A DNA stretch of 64,000 bases, from NCBI GenBank assembly GCA_026874595.1, contig CM049318.1, positions 59,618,250-59,682,249 on the forward strand. Reading direction: 5' to 3'. Position 1 is the stretch's first letter; each line of letters opens with the position of its first letter. This document shows, piece after piece, positions 12,148 to 25,030 of this stretch. The translations under genes were made by a program, and so were the position numbers. The notes below the pieces were generated by a model. That model had not been told where the DNA came from. It saw only the letters and a program-made list of their open reading frames with translations, and did no database searches. Origin of the DNA: Sipunculus nudus. Taxonomy: Eukaryota > Annelida > Sipuncula > Golfingiida > Sipunculidae.

Positions 12148-13584
12148 TATTTTAGAACGACACTTATTATTTACGTTAGGTTCACTAGTATATTGCCCGT
12201 TCAGTATTCCGTTTAGTAACCTTTAAATATTAGATAAATTAGTATATATGCATATAACTATATGAATTATTTGATAAGCGCAAAATCTTTACATCAGAGT
12301 ATCAAAGAGTACATCGAACGGGTGGAAATTCTTGAACTGATAAAATTCATAATACTATTATTAATTTATGGACAACATATAAGACCTGTTATTAGATGCA
12401 ATGTCGATCTTTTCCTCTCAACTTTGGACATTGTTAACACGCACAAGGTATATGAGATAACAATAGAGATAAAGCATAAATGATAAACAAATAAACATCA
12501 TTCCTGTTTCGCGAATATAAAAGAAACACGATCAAAAAGCCAAATACACAATGATTTTACTGGCTTTTCGCCCATTCATTATTTAGAACTTGAATGCATG
12601 TTATGTTGCATGGATCTGCAAGTTTGCACATTGGAAATTGACCGTTAGAAGTTTATAATGGATAGCGTTGCGTTGGTCCCTTGAATATAATGCTGGTGTC
12701 TCAGAATTTATGAAAAGTTTTGGAAAATGACCCCCTTCGGACACACTTGGCATCGTTCATGACATTTCGAGATACAAAAACGGGCATTTCAGAGACGTGG
12801 CGAAAGAGGATTTGCTTTACAGTATCAGCTCCGCTCACGCAGCAGCCAGGTATCACTCTCGGCTTGAGTTCCTTATTTCAAAACTAGAAAGCACGTCAAG
12901 TGTGAAGGAAGGCTGGATTATATGTTCAAAAAATGTCAATAATAAGATTGCCTGTAATATGAAGATGTTCAGAATTTTTAGTATATGGTAACAAATCGAA
13001 TAATAACCGTGGGGACAGCCTTAATAAGAACCCTCAAGGTGTCAGAACTGTCCTTATGTGATAGGAAATTAGTGCCCATAATATATAAAGGTGGTCGTAA
13101 TATGTGTAATCTGTAATACGTGTTCATAAGTTTAAGTATAACACATGATAAAAACTTAATACGTGTCCCAAATATTGAAATGTACGCACAAGTGGAGGTT
13201 TTCCCAGTATATGTGCTGTGGTTGGCTATTTGTTCCCGAGGGTTCCAAATTCGATGAACCTTAACAAATAAGATGATCTACAGAGGTGGACGGTCTTTTA
13301 TAGTAATATACTGTGGACTCATTAACATATTGCTGTTATCCATACCATCAACAGTGAAAAGGTTAGAGATGGGTATTTTGAATCATAATATAACCTACAT
13401 TATATTATAACATATATCAGTTCTCTATTTAATTAACAAGAACTTCCACTCTGAAGGTGATCGTGGAAGTGTTACGATTTTGCGCGCATGTATAATAATT
13501 AATATTCACAGACATCGCTAAAATGAACCCTTCGCGAAAAAAAAATAATCATGAACAATAACCCCGCGAATGTGAAACAACCAC
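12148..13584. other. Non-coding, no gene recognised
   Basis: AT-rich DNA. A plus frame of about 87 codons at 12729-12991 reads fairly like protein (GHFRDVAKEDLLYS..., then SAHAAARYHS) and contains CAG|GTATCA after about 40 codons. It lacks an ATG or a convincing acceptor, so it is not called. Confidence 0.35.
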
Positions 13585-14064
13585 TTTAAAGGTGCCCATT
13601 CCCCTATAACTTTTGAAAAAGAATTTATTTTATGATTTCTGGCTTCCTCTGTGTATATATTAATGATCTAACGGTAATTTTTGTTGTGAAGGGTTCTTAT
13701 AAGGCCTTTGTGAAGAATGTATGAATTTGTTTATCAACAACATACTTGTTAACATGCAGTATTGTTGACAAAACGGTAAACCATGTAACCTTAGGTGGTA
13801 GGTTGCATCTGTGCTGAGGTAGAAAGATCACCTGTTGCAAAACGCCATTTGTAAAGCTCTGGCTTATCTGACTTGCTGCCAGATGACCTTGTTGAATTCG
13901 TTGTAATTATTTTTGCGGGCCCCCACATATTTTAAACACGCGGTGTTAACAAAACAAGCAGCCTGTGTGAGATGATTCCCACGTCTTCTGGCCTAATTTT
14001 GTAGAAGCTCTAAGGGATGACCTTTACTTTATAAAGGTCAGATAGGTGATTGGGCCCTTTTAAA
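13585..14064 (+). mobile_element. TTAA-flanked MITE, copy 1 (480 bp)
   Basis: Left end TTAA|AGGTGCCCATT, right end TGGGCCCTT|TTAA, so the termini are imperfect inverted repeats flanked by TTAA, as in piggyBac-type insertions. The body is about 75-80% similar by eye to 38570-39043 and to 51628-52006, all in the same orientation, for example AAGGTGGTAGGTTGCAT-type and TGTTGCAAAACGCCATTTG phrases. Confidence 0.75.
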
Positions 14065-14414
14065 TGCGGTCTGAACCTCGTCCCCACTTTTAAAAATGGC
14101 CTTCACCCGCCAAAAATATACATGATTATAATTGTCATACGAGAAATACTGCCCGAGAAATGCAATAAAACAAACTCACAGCAACTCTTACCTCTTTACA
14201 ATACGGCAGATTTTAAGAAAAGACTTTGAATAATGCACGGATTGCTTTCATGTATAGTTTCTCTATAATAAACAGCTGAGTATCGGGGCACCTGTTTTAA
14301 TTAAACAAACTATTTTATCTGTTGCTTTCTTTTGGTTAAAGGTCGTATTTTCTCATTAAATGTTAGTTGTGGCGGTACATCTCGCGAAGACGGAAGCTGT
14401 GGCTTTGTGTCCCA

Positions 14415-14460
14415 GCTAATTAAAGGAATTAGCCCTATACATGAATTAATTAAGCTGTCA
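14415..14460. promoter_or_regulatory. Candidate homeodomain/TALE site cluster
   Basis: GCTAATT-AAAGG-AATTAGC (14415-14433) is a perfect 7-bp inverted pair of homeodomain core sites. It is followed by AATTAATTAA (14444-14453) and CTGTCA (14455-14460), the complement of the TALE core TGACAG. Four sites within 46 bp in unique sequence suggest an enhancer or conserved non-coding element. The motif meanings are known; the function here is inference. Confidence 0.25.
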
Positions 14461-15305
14461 CTTCTCAGGAGTGAAGGCCACGGCCCGGAGCAGTACTCAA
14501 GCACTGTGTACATGACTGAGTTATTTCTCATGCTGGCTTGTCATATTTGACGTGATAACACTTGATACTGTACGCCTTCCGTCCTCAATGCAGCCTTGCT
14601 CCTGTTTATATTACGGTATCTCTAATTAGGTCAAACGGCCCGGTCACACAGTGGCCTTTTTCAATCTGATCCTTAGCTTCCACAAAACTGCATAGTTTCT
14701 CCCATTACCAATTTTTTGTTATGCAATAAGTGGAAAACATCGTACTCCATAGCCCCTGAGAACGGGAATTTATAGGATGTTAAATGGCCTATATCTATAA
14801 ATAGTAAAGCTATCCGGGCTCCCAGATTAAGTATAACTAGAATAGAGAATTAATTTGGGCTATACTGAGAATCCAGGCTTCTGTCTCTGATTCTGTCTCT
14901 ATATCTATCTCTATATCTTTCTGTCTAGATATATAGACAGATATTTTATAGAGATATGTGTGTTCGATTTCATTTAAACTCCCATCCTGCATGCAGGCAT
15001 GTCAGACATGTTCACATCTATGGGTTTATTACTCATCATATTTTATTTTGGTCAAAACCCGTCATGCCGTAAGTAAATAATATTTGCAACTAAAATGTTT
15101 AAAATACACATGTGGTCCAATCATATTCTGGAGGTCATTTGATCATTTGAGTCAGATACTTACGCCTGGTTTAGTGAATTTTACTTGGGTAAATCCTCAG
15201 TATTTGTTAAGTATTACGTCACAAGACCTCTGAAGGAGCTGGCGATTCCTTCTCATCTGCATATATCAAAACGTCACGCTTAAGGTTAAGGGTGTCAAAG
15301 AATGA

Positions 15306-15459
15306 ATGGGCCATGCTTATTCACAGTGCAGTTCCAAGAAAGACCCAACTGGCAAATGTCAAAGTAAGGCGTCATCGGTTAACATAAAAACTATGGCAAA
15401 TGTCACTGACCACCGCCTCGCTGTCCATTATACCAGTCCGCTGTCGGAATGCCTGCAGG
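15306..15459 (+). CDS. Candidate first coding exon, unknown gene
   Basis: An ATG at 15306 opens a frame beginning MGHAYSQCSSKKDPTGKCQS and ending ...LSECLQ at a plausible donor CAG|GTTTGT (exon end 15459). Codon choice is more even than in the flanking DNA, and a CRE-like ACGTCACG lies about 40 bases upstream. A second possible donor, CAAA|GTAAGG, lies inside. No family is recognised and no second exon was found. The frame stays open to 15530 if unspliced. Confidence 0.2.
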
Positions 15460-18324
15460 TTTGTGTTTGTCTGAGGAATTATATCATTATATTAATTGAC
15501 AGGTTAACAACTGTTAATTTATATAATTAAAACATGTCGTCTTGGCCAAACTATTTATAACCTTTTTGGAACCGCCTTAATATCGCTCATGACTGATCAG
15601 CTCTGCCCTCACATGAATATTTATGACGTACAAGTGACCAAGGGAAATATAATATAATAAATATGCATTACCGGTATTATCTTTAGAGCAAATACCGATG
15701 CAGACCAATAATTACGATATCAATACAAGAAAACCTATCCTATATTTTTGCTCTATTTGAATGGACTAACTCTCAAATGGCCAAAGAGAGCGTGGTCAGT
15801 GACAGACTGGCCAGGTAGAAATCGATTAACCGGATGGCAGTCAGCGACTAGACGGGTAATTTGGCCCAGCGTTTCCGGCTGTAACCTGAAACAAATGTTA
15901 ACCAGAAAAGTCATAGGAAGCCCAGTCCAGGGGAAAACTGATAATCAACAAACACGTAAGGGCACGTCACGCATTAGGGGGTGGGGTCAGACTGTGCACC
16001 ACTGCATTTCTTATCCAACATGCAGCAGCTAGGTCACTTAAATCCTTTTAAATCAGATATATTGGTGATTTATCGCACACAGGATAAATAAAAAAGGAAG
16101 AAAAATCTGAAATAGATTATTTTGCACTCGCGGAAACTGATAAGCCCACCCGGTAAAAATTTTGTGTGTGATTATTTCATTCAAAATCACTTTCTTTCTT
16201 AGGTTTTATGTACAGACTGACCTCGGCCAAAATAAGGCTTTGGGCCCTAGGAAAGTGGCCCCTTTGCCCTATTGATAAAACTACCCTAACTACAGGTGAT
16301 AAAAAAGCTACTCTATATGAGTCGGCAGCCAAATACAATCAAATGGAAACATAACCGCAAGGAGAAAGTTCTAATAAACTAATTAAGGTAAAATTAGATG
16401 TGTATATTCTATAAATATTTCACAGGCAAATAAACTGAACAGTGGTACATGGTAGAGAAACGGGTATCCATGATGTCACCTCCTATTCGATAAGCCCGAG
16501 CCCCTTTTAGTAAAAGCCCACAGGTAAAACTTTGATATACAGATAGAAGGAAATGGAATCATTAAATATTAAACTTGAATTATTGGCTCGATATTTATCA
16601 TGCAAGGAGGGATAATAACTGACCCATTATTTTAAATATATGAAAACGTAAAAGCACGGCTTACGTCATTTCACGCGGGCGATATAGGTCGGCCAGGCCA
16701 ACAGGAGTGAATGTAACTATTGGCTCTTGTAAACAGAGCTCGATTAAAACACTCGCCTAAAACCACAATATTGAACATTTAAGCAAAAGGTATAAAAAGT
16801 ATAAACACCTGAAAAAAATAAGTATGAATAAAGTAAAAAATGTAGTATATTTATAAATATAATTATAAATATAATTTTTATATTTAAATATAAAAATTAA
16901 AGACGCGGCTGACAAAATGGCACCTGACATTTTTGGAATCAGCACCCCCCCCCAAATTGACCAATATGCTATTAAAATCTATTTTGGCACGACAATCCAG
17001 CTGGATCAAAATATCTGACATAGAATACTATATTATACACCTTTTAGACTTGCAAGGGATATCAGGGGGGCAGATCATACGGAAGTCCCGTCAGTGACCT
17101 TGATATCACAGTTTCGTATTTTTGTGTGTGTGTATTTGGCGAGAAAGATAGGATTTTTATGTTGTCGAAACTAAAAAAGATCATTTTGTTATTCATAGAC
17201 TTATTGTATCATATAAGATAGTGGTAGGATCGATATCGATAATTAATCGATAATTTCATGCACCATCTGTATAGAATTAGACCTAAAATATTGACCGAGT
17301 AAGTTTAGTCTAACTTGTATATTACGCTGGAAGGTCAGGGTAATGGCCATGTTGTTCACACTTCGTTGCACAAGGTTAGGTTTTAATGCTGGTCGCTGAT
17401 ATGTGGTCCAGGATCTTTAACTGGCATGATATGACTTCAGAGATGTGCATATACATAATTTTTAGTGATCGATTATGCAAAAAAAAAACAATCGATGTGA
17501 TCGTATGTGAAAGAAAACGACCAGTCATCGATAAAATCGATTAATTGGAACACCACTAATATTAGACTAATACTGGTACGACTCTTGCACACATTGTTTG
17601 CTGAGAAAATGTGAGGAGGACAATCCACGGGAGTACGGAGAGAGGTCCCCCCCCCCCAGTAAAATCCTTCACTATAAATTTCCGACTTACAACCCCGTCC
17701 CTTTATGAAAAAGAGGACAACAGCCTCATTATATCATCATTTACCTCACTCCCGATACATATTATATATGTTGTATATATTTCTTATTACACAAAAGTAA
17801 TTTTGGCTCAATTTTCAACACTTAATGTTTAATCATTACGACTTAATTTTAATCACCTCTATTTATAAACATTTAAACAAAAATACAATATAATGTAAGC
17901 TAACATTCGTAAATGTTCGACGAGGCAACGTACGTATACCATATAGACTAATTGATATTTTTCTAAATGTGAGATACATATTAAGATTATTGAAAGAAAA
18001 TATATAAAGACTTTTTTTAATTATCTGGACGATAAGCTAAGGGGACAAAGTACCATTCCTAGTGAACGGGACATGTACCCGTGTCCCTCTTTGAAACATA
18101 AACCATGCTGGTGCATTCTTATGAACCGTAATAATACTACATTAAGAGGCTTATCTCAAGAACACCTTAACGATAATATGAAACCCATATGTCTTTGTCA
18201 GTTGAACTGGCACAGACTGGAAACATATACTTATGTCCTAAGAGTGCGCCATCTCATTTTCTCGTCTATCTGCGAATCATCGAGTACACGTGAAAGCGTT
18301 CCTACGTTCTTCCCGCAGGTAATT

Positions 18325-18407
18325 TTAATTAACCAACCTTAATTAAACGCCATTGACAGTTGTGACAGCCACCAGGCTCTCGGCATATCCGTCATCATCA
18401 GGTAAAC
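18325..18407. promoter_or_regulatory. Candidate regulatory cluster (homeodomain, TALE, forkhead sites)
   Basis: Two TTAATTAA sites (18325-18332, 18339-18346) are followed by two TGACAG TALE cores (18354-18359, 18363-18368) and a GTAAACA forkhead core (about 18401-18407), all within 83 bp. The same homeodomain-plus-TALE pairing occurs at 14415. Function is inferred from motif clustering only. Confidence 0.25.
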
Positions 18408-18958
18408 ATTTATATTAGATTTGCAATTAAACACCGACGCTATGTAAACCTTATTTCTGATAATTATTGGGCTTTATGCGGACGGAACGCAGTAGCAATA
18501 TCTCTTTTCATGCCGTATGTTATCAAATAATAAACACAAGCACCATCCCTCGCTCTTGCGTATATTAAACAAAAAACAGGTCTATTAAACTGCAAAAAAA
18601 GTCGTTTTTAATACTTAAGTGATTAATTTTGTCAGCTGTGGGATTTTCAGAAATTAGGAAATTTGTGACAGAAAACACACGGATTATTTCACCTGCAGTA
18701 AATTGAATTCATGCGTTTTATCATCACGTTTCACAAATCAACCTGATTAATTTAGGCTTTGAAGCTGTAGTATGCCATCTTCCTATAAGAATGGCTGTAG
18801 CTATGCTCCGACAGACCTTGTTTTTCTAGGCCGCTCTGCCAGCTATTTCGTGAATTTCGCAAAAAGCAACTGATCGACGCTCGCCACAATCCCTGTACGT
18901 ATCGAGCAAAACAATCTGTTGCTATTTTCAGATCAACGGCCTTGCAATGCCTTTGTGT

Positions 18959-18978
18959 GATAAGTTACAAAACTTATC
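18959..18978. promoter_or_regulatory. Inverted GATA-site pair
   Basis: GATAAGTT-ACAA-AACTTATC is a perfect 8-bp inverted repeat with a 4-base loop, placing two GATAAG sites back to back. It could be a GATA-factor dimer site or simply a small hairpin. Confidence 0.25.
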
Positions 18979-19391
18979 GAGCACCGGGCGCGTACATTGG
19001 TATTACAGCCGTGTTTGTCCTGCATCTCACTTGTTAATTGTGCTAGTGGACCGTGACACTATAGAAAACAGTAAAGTTTGATCATAAGATCATGGCGGAG
19101 GTGACCATGCAGGCTCAAACTTTTCATCTATATTTTTTAGATCTTAATTTTATTATATGTATTGTAACCCATTCTACTACCTCTGTTCATCTTTTTTTTA
19201 CGAAATCAACCTGAGAGGATTTTGTTGGACAAGCAGAATTTGAAATATCCAATCCAGACTATTAAAACTACATAGCCGAAACACAATGGATGACGTCACA
19301 ATGGAACTTCCATAGAACGTATATAATGTTATACCGCGTGACCACTGTGCAATAATTAAACAATATCGAGGCCAACTGACACAATTTATAT

Positions 19392-19747
19392 CAGGGCTTG
19401 GTTCAAGTGCAAAGCATATGTTTCAAATAAATCAAATCCAAATACAAAGGTCATTAAATATCATAAAATGCAAAGGCAAATGCGATAACAATTATCAAAT
19501 ACAAATGCACCACCAATGCATTTGTGCTTGAACTTCTTTTGAAAGCAAATTTCAATGTGTGTATATATGTGCAGTCCTTTGAATATTATTATTTTTGCGG
19601 TTCTTGTTCTAAAAAAGCACTCTGGCAATATTCTGATATGCGCATATGTTTGTGAAATAAAGTGTTTTAAGCTATGTATTTAAATGAAATTCAAATGCAA
19701 CATTTATAAATGTAAATGCGACGCAATAACATTAGAACACAAGCCCG
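19392..19747. mobile_element. Possible hAT-like MITE with CAGGGCTTG ends
   Basis: Left end CAGGGCTTGGTTCAAGTGCAAA and right end (complement) CGGGCTTGTGTTC are related inverted termini. The interior is full of degenerate CAAATGCAAATACAAATG phrases. Flanking octamers ATTTATAT and ATTTCATA are only partly alike, so a target duplication is not proven. CAGGGCTTGG also appears at about 46832, 58904 and 59032. Confidence 0.35.
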
Positions 19748-21347
19748 ATTTCATAAACACCCATGAAAAGACACAGCTTCATAATCAGATCTAGAAGACA
19801 GTGGATATTTTTGAAAATATGCAGTAATTCTGTCCCCATTGTTTTAAGGTTCCGAATGGGATTGAACAAAACTGGTTTCTGAAATGAAGTAGGTCAAATA
19901 GATTTTGTCTAGCCTAATCAGGTAACGAACACTTGGGTATCAGAACCGAAGTGCTATAACAATATAATATGCCAGTCACTTCCCTGTCGTATTGTCTACT
20001 GTGTAAACTGGCTGTACATTCTACCACAATTAGACTTGAGTTCAGTTCAATCACTGGCAGATAAAACGGTTATCAGTTCGCACCGTCTTTTGTGGCTTTG
20101 CGTGAAGAAGACAGGGAAGGCTAATTTACGTCTAGTCTCATTACTTCTACTTGCATGACGTTTTTGACGAGTGTTAAGAAACCAAAAGCTTGTGTCACGA
20201 CCGGTGATGAGTTGGCAGCGTCCTCACATGTAAAATGCGAACCACCGGATGTGGCTATTATATCATAACGAAAGAGACAAAGTGTGTTCAGGCTGCACTT
20301 ATGTCTCCGTGACTGGTGGTTTAAAATTAAAAAAGTGAGGATTTTACAAAGTAACATTTTCATTCCCCTGTTTTATCCAATGAAACGGCATTGTATGATG
20401 TAGTCAGCCTGGACGCTGAAGCCCTCATTGCCCATATCGCCGATATTGACAGGATATAAAAAGTGATCGCACTATGTAAAATTCAACATGGCGGCCGATA
20501 TGGCGGCTTTGAATTACTTTTTTTCTCAAAAGGCCCATAATGAACAGATAGGTGCTATTAATGATGTCGGTTTTTTTTTGGCAACCAGGTTTGAATTTGA
20601 GGATAACTCAGACTGTTAATTCATCTTTAAATTTAAAAGGCAGACTTAAAAGTAAAAAAAAAAAAGGTTGGTAAAATGGCTGCTACAAAATTAATTTGAG
20701 TGATAAGTACTCGTTCACATGCAATAATGTCACTTTGTATATTATTTTTTTTTGTCCCAGAATTGTCATTAAGCTCATTTTGGATTTAAAAGAAAATCGT
20801 GGCCAAACCAAGTATGAAAAAAAATTGGCGCCCAGGAAGACTTTTCCTTAAAAAGGACCAATCAAAACAATACAGGTACGATTGCTTCTAATCAGATATC
20901 TTGTTTTATATAGATATAAAGAGATCTTAGACGTATGTTCACACTTCAAGTTAAAAAGAATTAAGAGTCCCAAAAAGCAGCAAATATGGACGTCTGAATA
21001 TTGACAAAAGTTACCAAGAGTACATGATTTTTTATAGGAGATGCTTTACTGAAACATTGTGTCTTACCGGGTTATTAAATTAAACCAAGTTTATTTTCGG
21101 TGTTGAAAGTGTTATTTTACATTTTTTATGTTAACAGAATAAAAAAAAAGTTGCCGCACCATGTAAGGCGTCACAAATTTATATTTTCTCAAAAGGGTAA
21201 ACTAATATTTTAAGAATGTTATTGTAGCAGCAAGATTTGTCTATCTGAAATATTAGATGTTTGAAAATGCCAGATCCTTTCCATTTAAGACAACGATTTT
21301 GTATGACTACCCATAAAGGGGCAACAGTTTCGTGCATGATCGAACCC
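19748..21347. other. Non-coding, no gene recognised
   Basis: AT-rich DNA with A and T homopolymers (20518-20524, 20570-20578, 20656-20665, 20741-20752). A short ATGGCGGCC-type phrase near 20487-20512 resembles a common dispersed repeat. Confidence 0.4.
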
Positions 21348-22459
21348 TGTTACAACCCATAATGTAATAACCGGCCCATAATGTAATAACGGCCCATATT
21401 GTAATAATAACGACCCATAATGTAATAATCATACCCTGCCCATATTGTAATAAAACTGGCCCATACTGTAATAACGGCCCATAATGTAATAAAAAACGGC
21501 CCATATTGTTATAACGGCCCATATTGTAATAAAAACGACCCATATTGTAATAATCATACCCTACCCATATTGTAATACAACGGGAAGTGGGAAAAACGAC
21601 CCATATTGTAATAACATATTTATATTGTAATAACATATGTTTAAGCTCAAGAATGACAGGGCACACGCTTAGTGTCATTTACATAATATCCTGCCCCCTA
21701 GCATACCCTCTCCATAAACCTGTTACTAACCTTAATGAAACCATGGTTCACAATTGAATAAAAAGATCATATTTTCATACACTAAAATATAACGTATAAT
21801 AATAATAATAATATAATAATAATTATCATTATTTCATTAATAATAATATATATATATACATATATATATACACGTATATATAACAGTTTTCATAGTACCC
21901 ATGTATGCATATTAGCGCCCCCCCTCCCCCCCCCCTACAACTTTCGAATTTCTAGATCCGTCACTAATCATGGCCCCCTGCCCTCCCTCAAACCTGGTTA
22001 CGTCCCTGAATCTCCCCGCTCTGCGCCCTATGCTCTACCTCTAGAACACAGAAACCGGCATTTTCAGATTGTTGTTTTGTTGTTTGGGCTAATTATTTTT
22101 AAAAATTAAATTGTAAACTTTTGAATCGCACGAATGACGCATCCAGGTTTTAACTTCAAATACGTGCGTTGAAAGCTCTTAATCTATGCGACGTGTTATA
22201 CATGTTAACCAAAGACATCTTAACCAATACATATATAGGCACCAAAAAATTGCAGCAGTACCTCCATTTATAATTTCCAAATCTCGGGAGGTTTCGAGAG
22301 ATCATATAAAATATTCTCTATGATACATTGAGCAAAACGCACTGAAATTTAAACTTTCATTTATATTTTAAAAAGAATTAAAATACATTAAAAAGTATCG
22401 ATAATGAGAGTTTTGTATAATTTATCTGTTAAAATTGACAAAATATTTACATTTTGGCG

Positions 22460-22520
<61 letters not shown>

Positions 22521-22955
22521 CTTGTTTAAATACTTTATCATCCTATTTAAAAACTGGTTCAACAAAAGGATAATCATGAATCATGGCCATATTTCGTTCA
22601 TATTAGCTTGGTCACCGTTTTAAGCAAATAGTCATTATGTAATCCAGTGGTTTTTCATACTTGTATGTTTACTTACACATTCGTGTCACGAGAAGTCAAT
22701 ATTTGAATTGTCTAAGTTAATTTGCATGAACTTTGATTTATAAAATTATTGGCCGTTTTATCCACCTTCGATTTTATAACAATATGGGCCGTTTTACCCA
22801 CTTGCGATTTTATTACAATATGGGCAGGGTATAGTTATTACAATATGGGCCCTTTTTTATTAGATTATGGGCTATTATTACATTATGGGTCGTTTTTATT
22901 ACAATATGGGCCGTTATTACATTATGGGCCAGTTATTACATTATGGGTCGTAACA
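21348..22955. mobile_element. 1.6-kb non-autonomous element with long minisatellite inverted arms
   Basis: The arms 21348-21640 and 22745-22955 are extended inverted repeats. Each is made of about ten degenerate units of GGCCCATATTGTAATAA with phrase-level correspondence between arms (for example CATACCCTGCCCATATTGTA on the left and its complement on the right). Outermost bases are TGTTAC...GTAACA, and the flanks show an exact 5-bp direct repeat AACCC (21343-21347, 22956-22960). TGTNR termini with 4-5-bp duplications recall Ginger-type DNA transposons, but no transposase is present, so that class is inference. The centre holds a C-rich repeat fragment (21915-22015) and a TA microsatellite (22461-22517). 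Confidence 0.75.
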
Positions 22956-24720
22956 AACCCCCTTTTGCGGGTTTTCCTCCTGCGACTGTCCTTGAAATAA
23001 GCGAGTGACCTTGTGACATGCCATGCGACATTTTTACGACAGTCGTTACTTGTCTTAGTCTTGTATTTTCTGTTATAAAAAGGCCTTTAACCAACAAGCT
23101 AGGTACAACCCGCTGGTAGAAAGGAACATGCTTTAACAGTATTGTAAACATATCAATTATGGTCAAACATGGGTAAAGAGGACAGGAAACCCTATGGTTT
23201 TGGTCCTGATAAAAAAGACCGAGGCCACCTTTGTGTTTTGACCTGATGTTTATGAGGTTAAAAATATCATTCATGTAGCTGTGTTGTAACTCTCCTGAAA
23301 CTGCCTACAGGGAATGATGATTTAGCGGCATTTTGACTTCATTGGAAGTATTACGCCTTTGAATAACGCCTTAATGGCAAGTGATGCTAACTTGCAAATG
23401 ATGTTGGATGCCATATACATCAGCCTGATTAATCTTATCATACTTATTTGGGTCATTCTTTGCTACGCTTATAAGGATCTACCGTACAGTATATATTGAG
23501 TATAAGTGGATGCCATTAATAAATGAAACCATAAGTAAACGTTTATGTTCAAAGACGGCATTTTCATATGCTCCGGGGTAAATCTAAAATCCATCGAATC
23601 CGCCTTTACTCGTTTTATCGTGATCTCGCCTTAGCCTTATCGCTGTTAACCTTTCCTGTGTAATCTTTTCAAGAATGCTTTAAAGGCAAAAATGAAAAAT
23701 GAGTGAGGAGGTCAGGTGCTTTCGGCAAGTCTACAGGGCTGTTTATAGGTTAATGACAAGAGGCTTCATAGTCACCAAATCCGATATAGTCATCAAAGCA
23801 GTGGTGTTTCTCCAGAGAATGGGACTACTCAATCGTACTGAACGTACAAGACAAAGTCTTTTGGGCTTGCAGTTTCACACGTAAGCCATCAGCACCCACT
23901 GGCAGGCCCCCTTTGCTTTTGTGGTATACGGTCAATATATACCCAGGGGTAGCACCTTTGGGGTAAACGTTAATGGAATGGTTAAATTTGGATGGAACCT
24001 CTGGACCTTACTCTCAGTCTTATGTCTGAAATCTGGGTTATTACTTCTACATAATTTCTAGCTTTATTACTCCGTTTAAAAACCCGAGATCCGTGAACGT
24101 TAAGAATAACATATCATTATTATTTTATAGTTATTATTTCATATTTATTTCTATCGTCAATTAAGCTTTCCTTTAAAATTAGAAACGGAACGAATGAAAT
24201 ATTTGCAGAGCGCAGTCATATCTGAAACACACATGGACGTTCCAGGATGGTTTTGTTTATTTTCGTTAAGTGTGCACATGTGATAATTCCATCTTTGCTT
24301 GTTTCCGATAACTAACTGTTTGCTGAAGTATTACCATCTGATGTGGTTCACAAATCGTTGTATTATCCCGGGATTAAGTTGACTGGGTACGGGGGTAAAC
24401 TAGTAAACACGTGTGTGCAGGGGCGGGGTTCTCTCATGCAGATTCTAATTAATCCAGGCCCAGCTGCCGCCAAATCCCCCTCCCACATCTTCTGACACAA
24501 TAACCCAGGCTGATTTCCTGGAAGGTGCATATTACTACAGATCAATGGCGAACGATGCATCTTCACACTGACCTCTAGGCCACCTGTATCGAGATAGGCC
24601 TATCGCTTATGCATGACGGGATTATAAGGTCATATGTATGTGAGGGTTTTGTTTTATAGACTTTCTGTTCATTCGTGTTAACCGAGTATGAACTGGATGA
24701 TTGAGAGAAAGACGTGCTTA
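22956..24720. other. Non-coding, no gene recognised
   Basis: Moderately AT-rich DNA without repeats I recognise. A 61-codon plus frame at 23699-23884 (MSEEVRCFRQVYRAVYRLMT...) has an ATG in a reasonable context and a protein-like composition, but no splice or family support. Confidence 0.35.
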
Positions 24721-24730
24721 TCTGTTTTAG

Positions 24731-24776
24731 CGGGAAGGCTGTGCTGGAAAAGTCCATCAAGGCCTACACGGTACAG
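24731..24776 (+). CDS. Candidate 46-bp internal microexon
   Basis: A good acceptor (CTTATCTGTTTTAG|C) and a good donor (CAG|GTAAAG) bracket 46 bases. After one base of a split codon the exon reads GKAVLEKSIKAYTVQ with GC-ending codons, unlike the AT-rich flanks. It would enter with one base completing a codon and leave in phase 0. The host gene is unknown and no neighbouring exon could be linked to it. Confidence 0.3.
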
Positions 24777-25030
24777 GTAAAGTGATCATATGTAGCATTA
24801 ATATCATTGTATAATTGTATAGTTAGCTGGTTTGTTTGTTGGCTTTTCTGTCAACAACTTAACACAAACAATTTTAAAGGGTTTGATAAAACGTGTTGGT
24901 AAACAAAACAAACAAATAATCAAATTTTGGAAGTAATTTGGATCACTTTATTATTTTTCTTAAAGACTCTTTACCAATTCGAGATAGGGCAACTTTTTTG
25001 TCCCTGCCAAAAAAATAGGAACGTCTTCAT

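Larger units (their letters stand above)
14064..19391. other. Long non-coding stretch with a few possible regulatory patches
   Basis: No gene is recognised apart from the exon candidate at 15306. It holds a CT/GTCT microsatellite (14878-14945), an AT hairpin cluster (16845-16895), several ATCGAT-rich patches (17230-17260, 17465-17545) and C runs (16947-16955, 17647-17657). The plus frame at 15748-16032 (94 codons) has no splice or start support. Confidence 0.4.

Noticed and set aside
12729-12991. 87-codon protein-like plus frame
   Set aside because: No ATG, no convincing acceptor and no family; kept only as a note.
21307-21678. 123-codon minus frame
   Set aside because: Translation of the GGCCCATATTGTAATAA minisatellite arm, not a gene.
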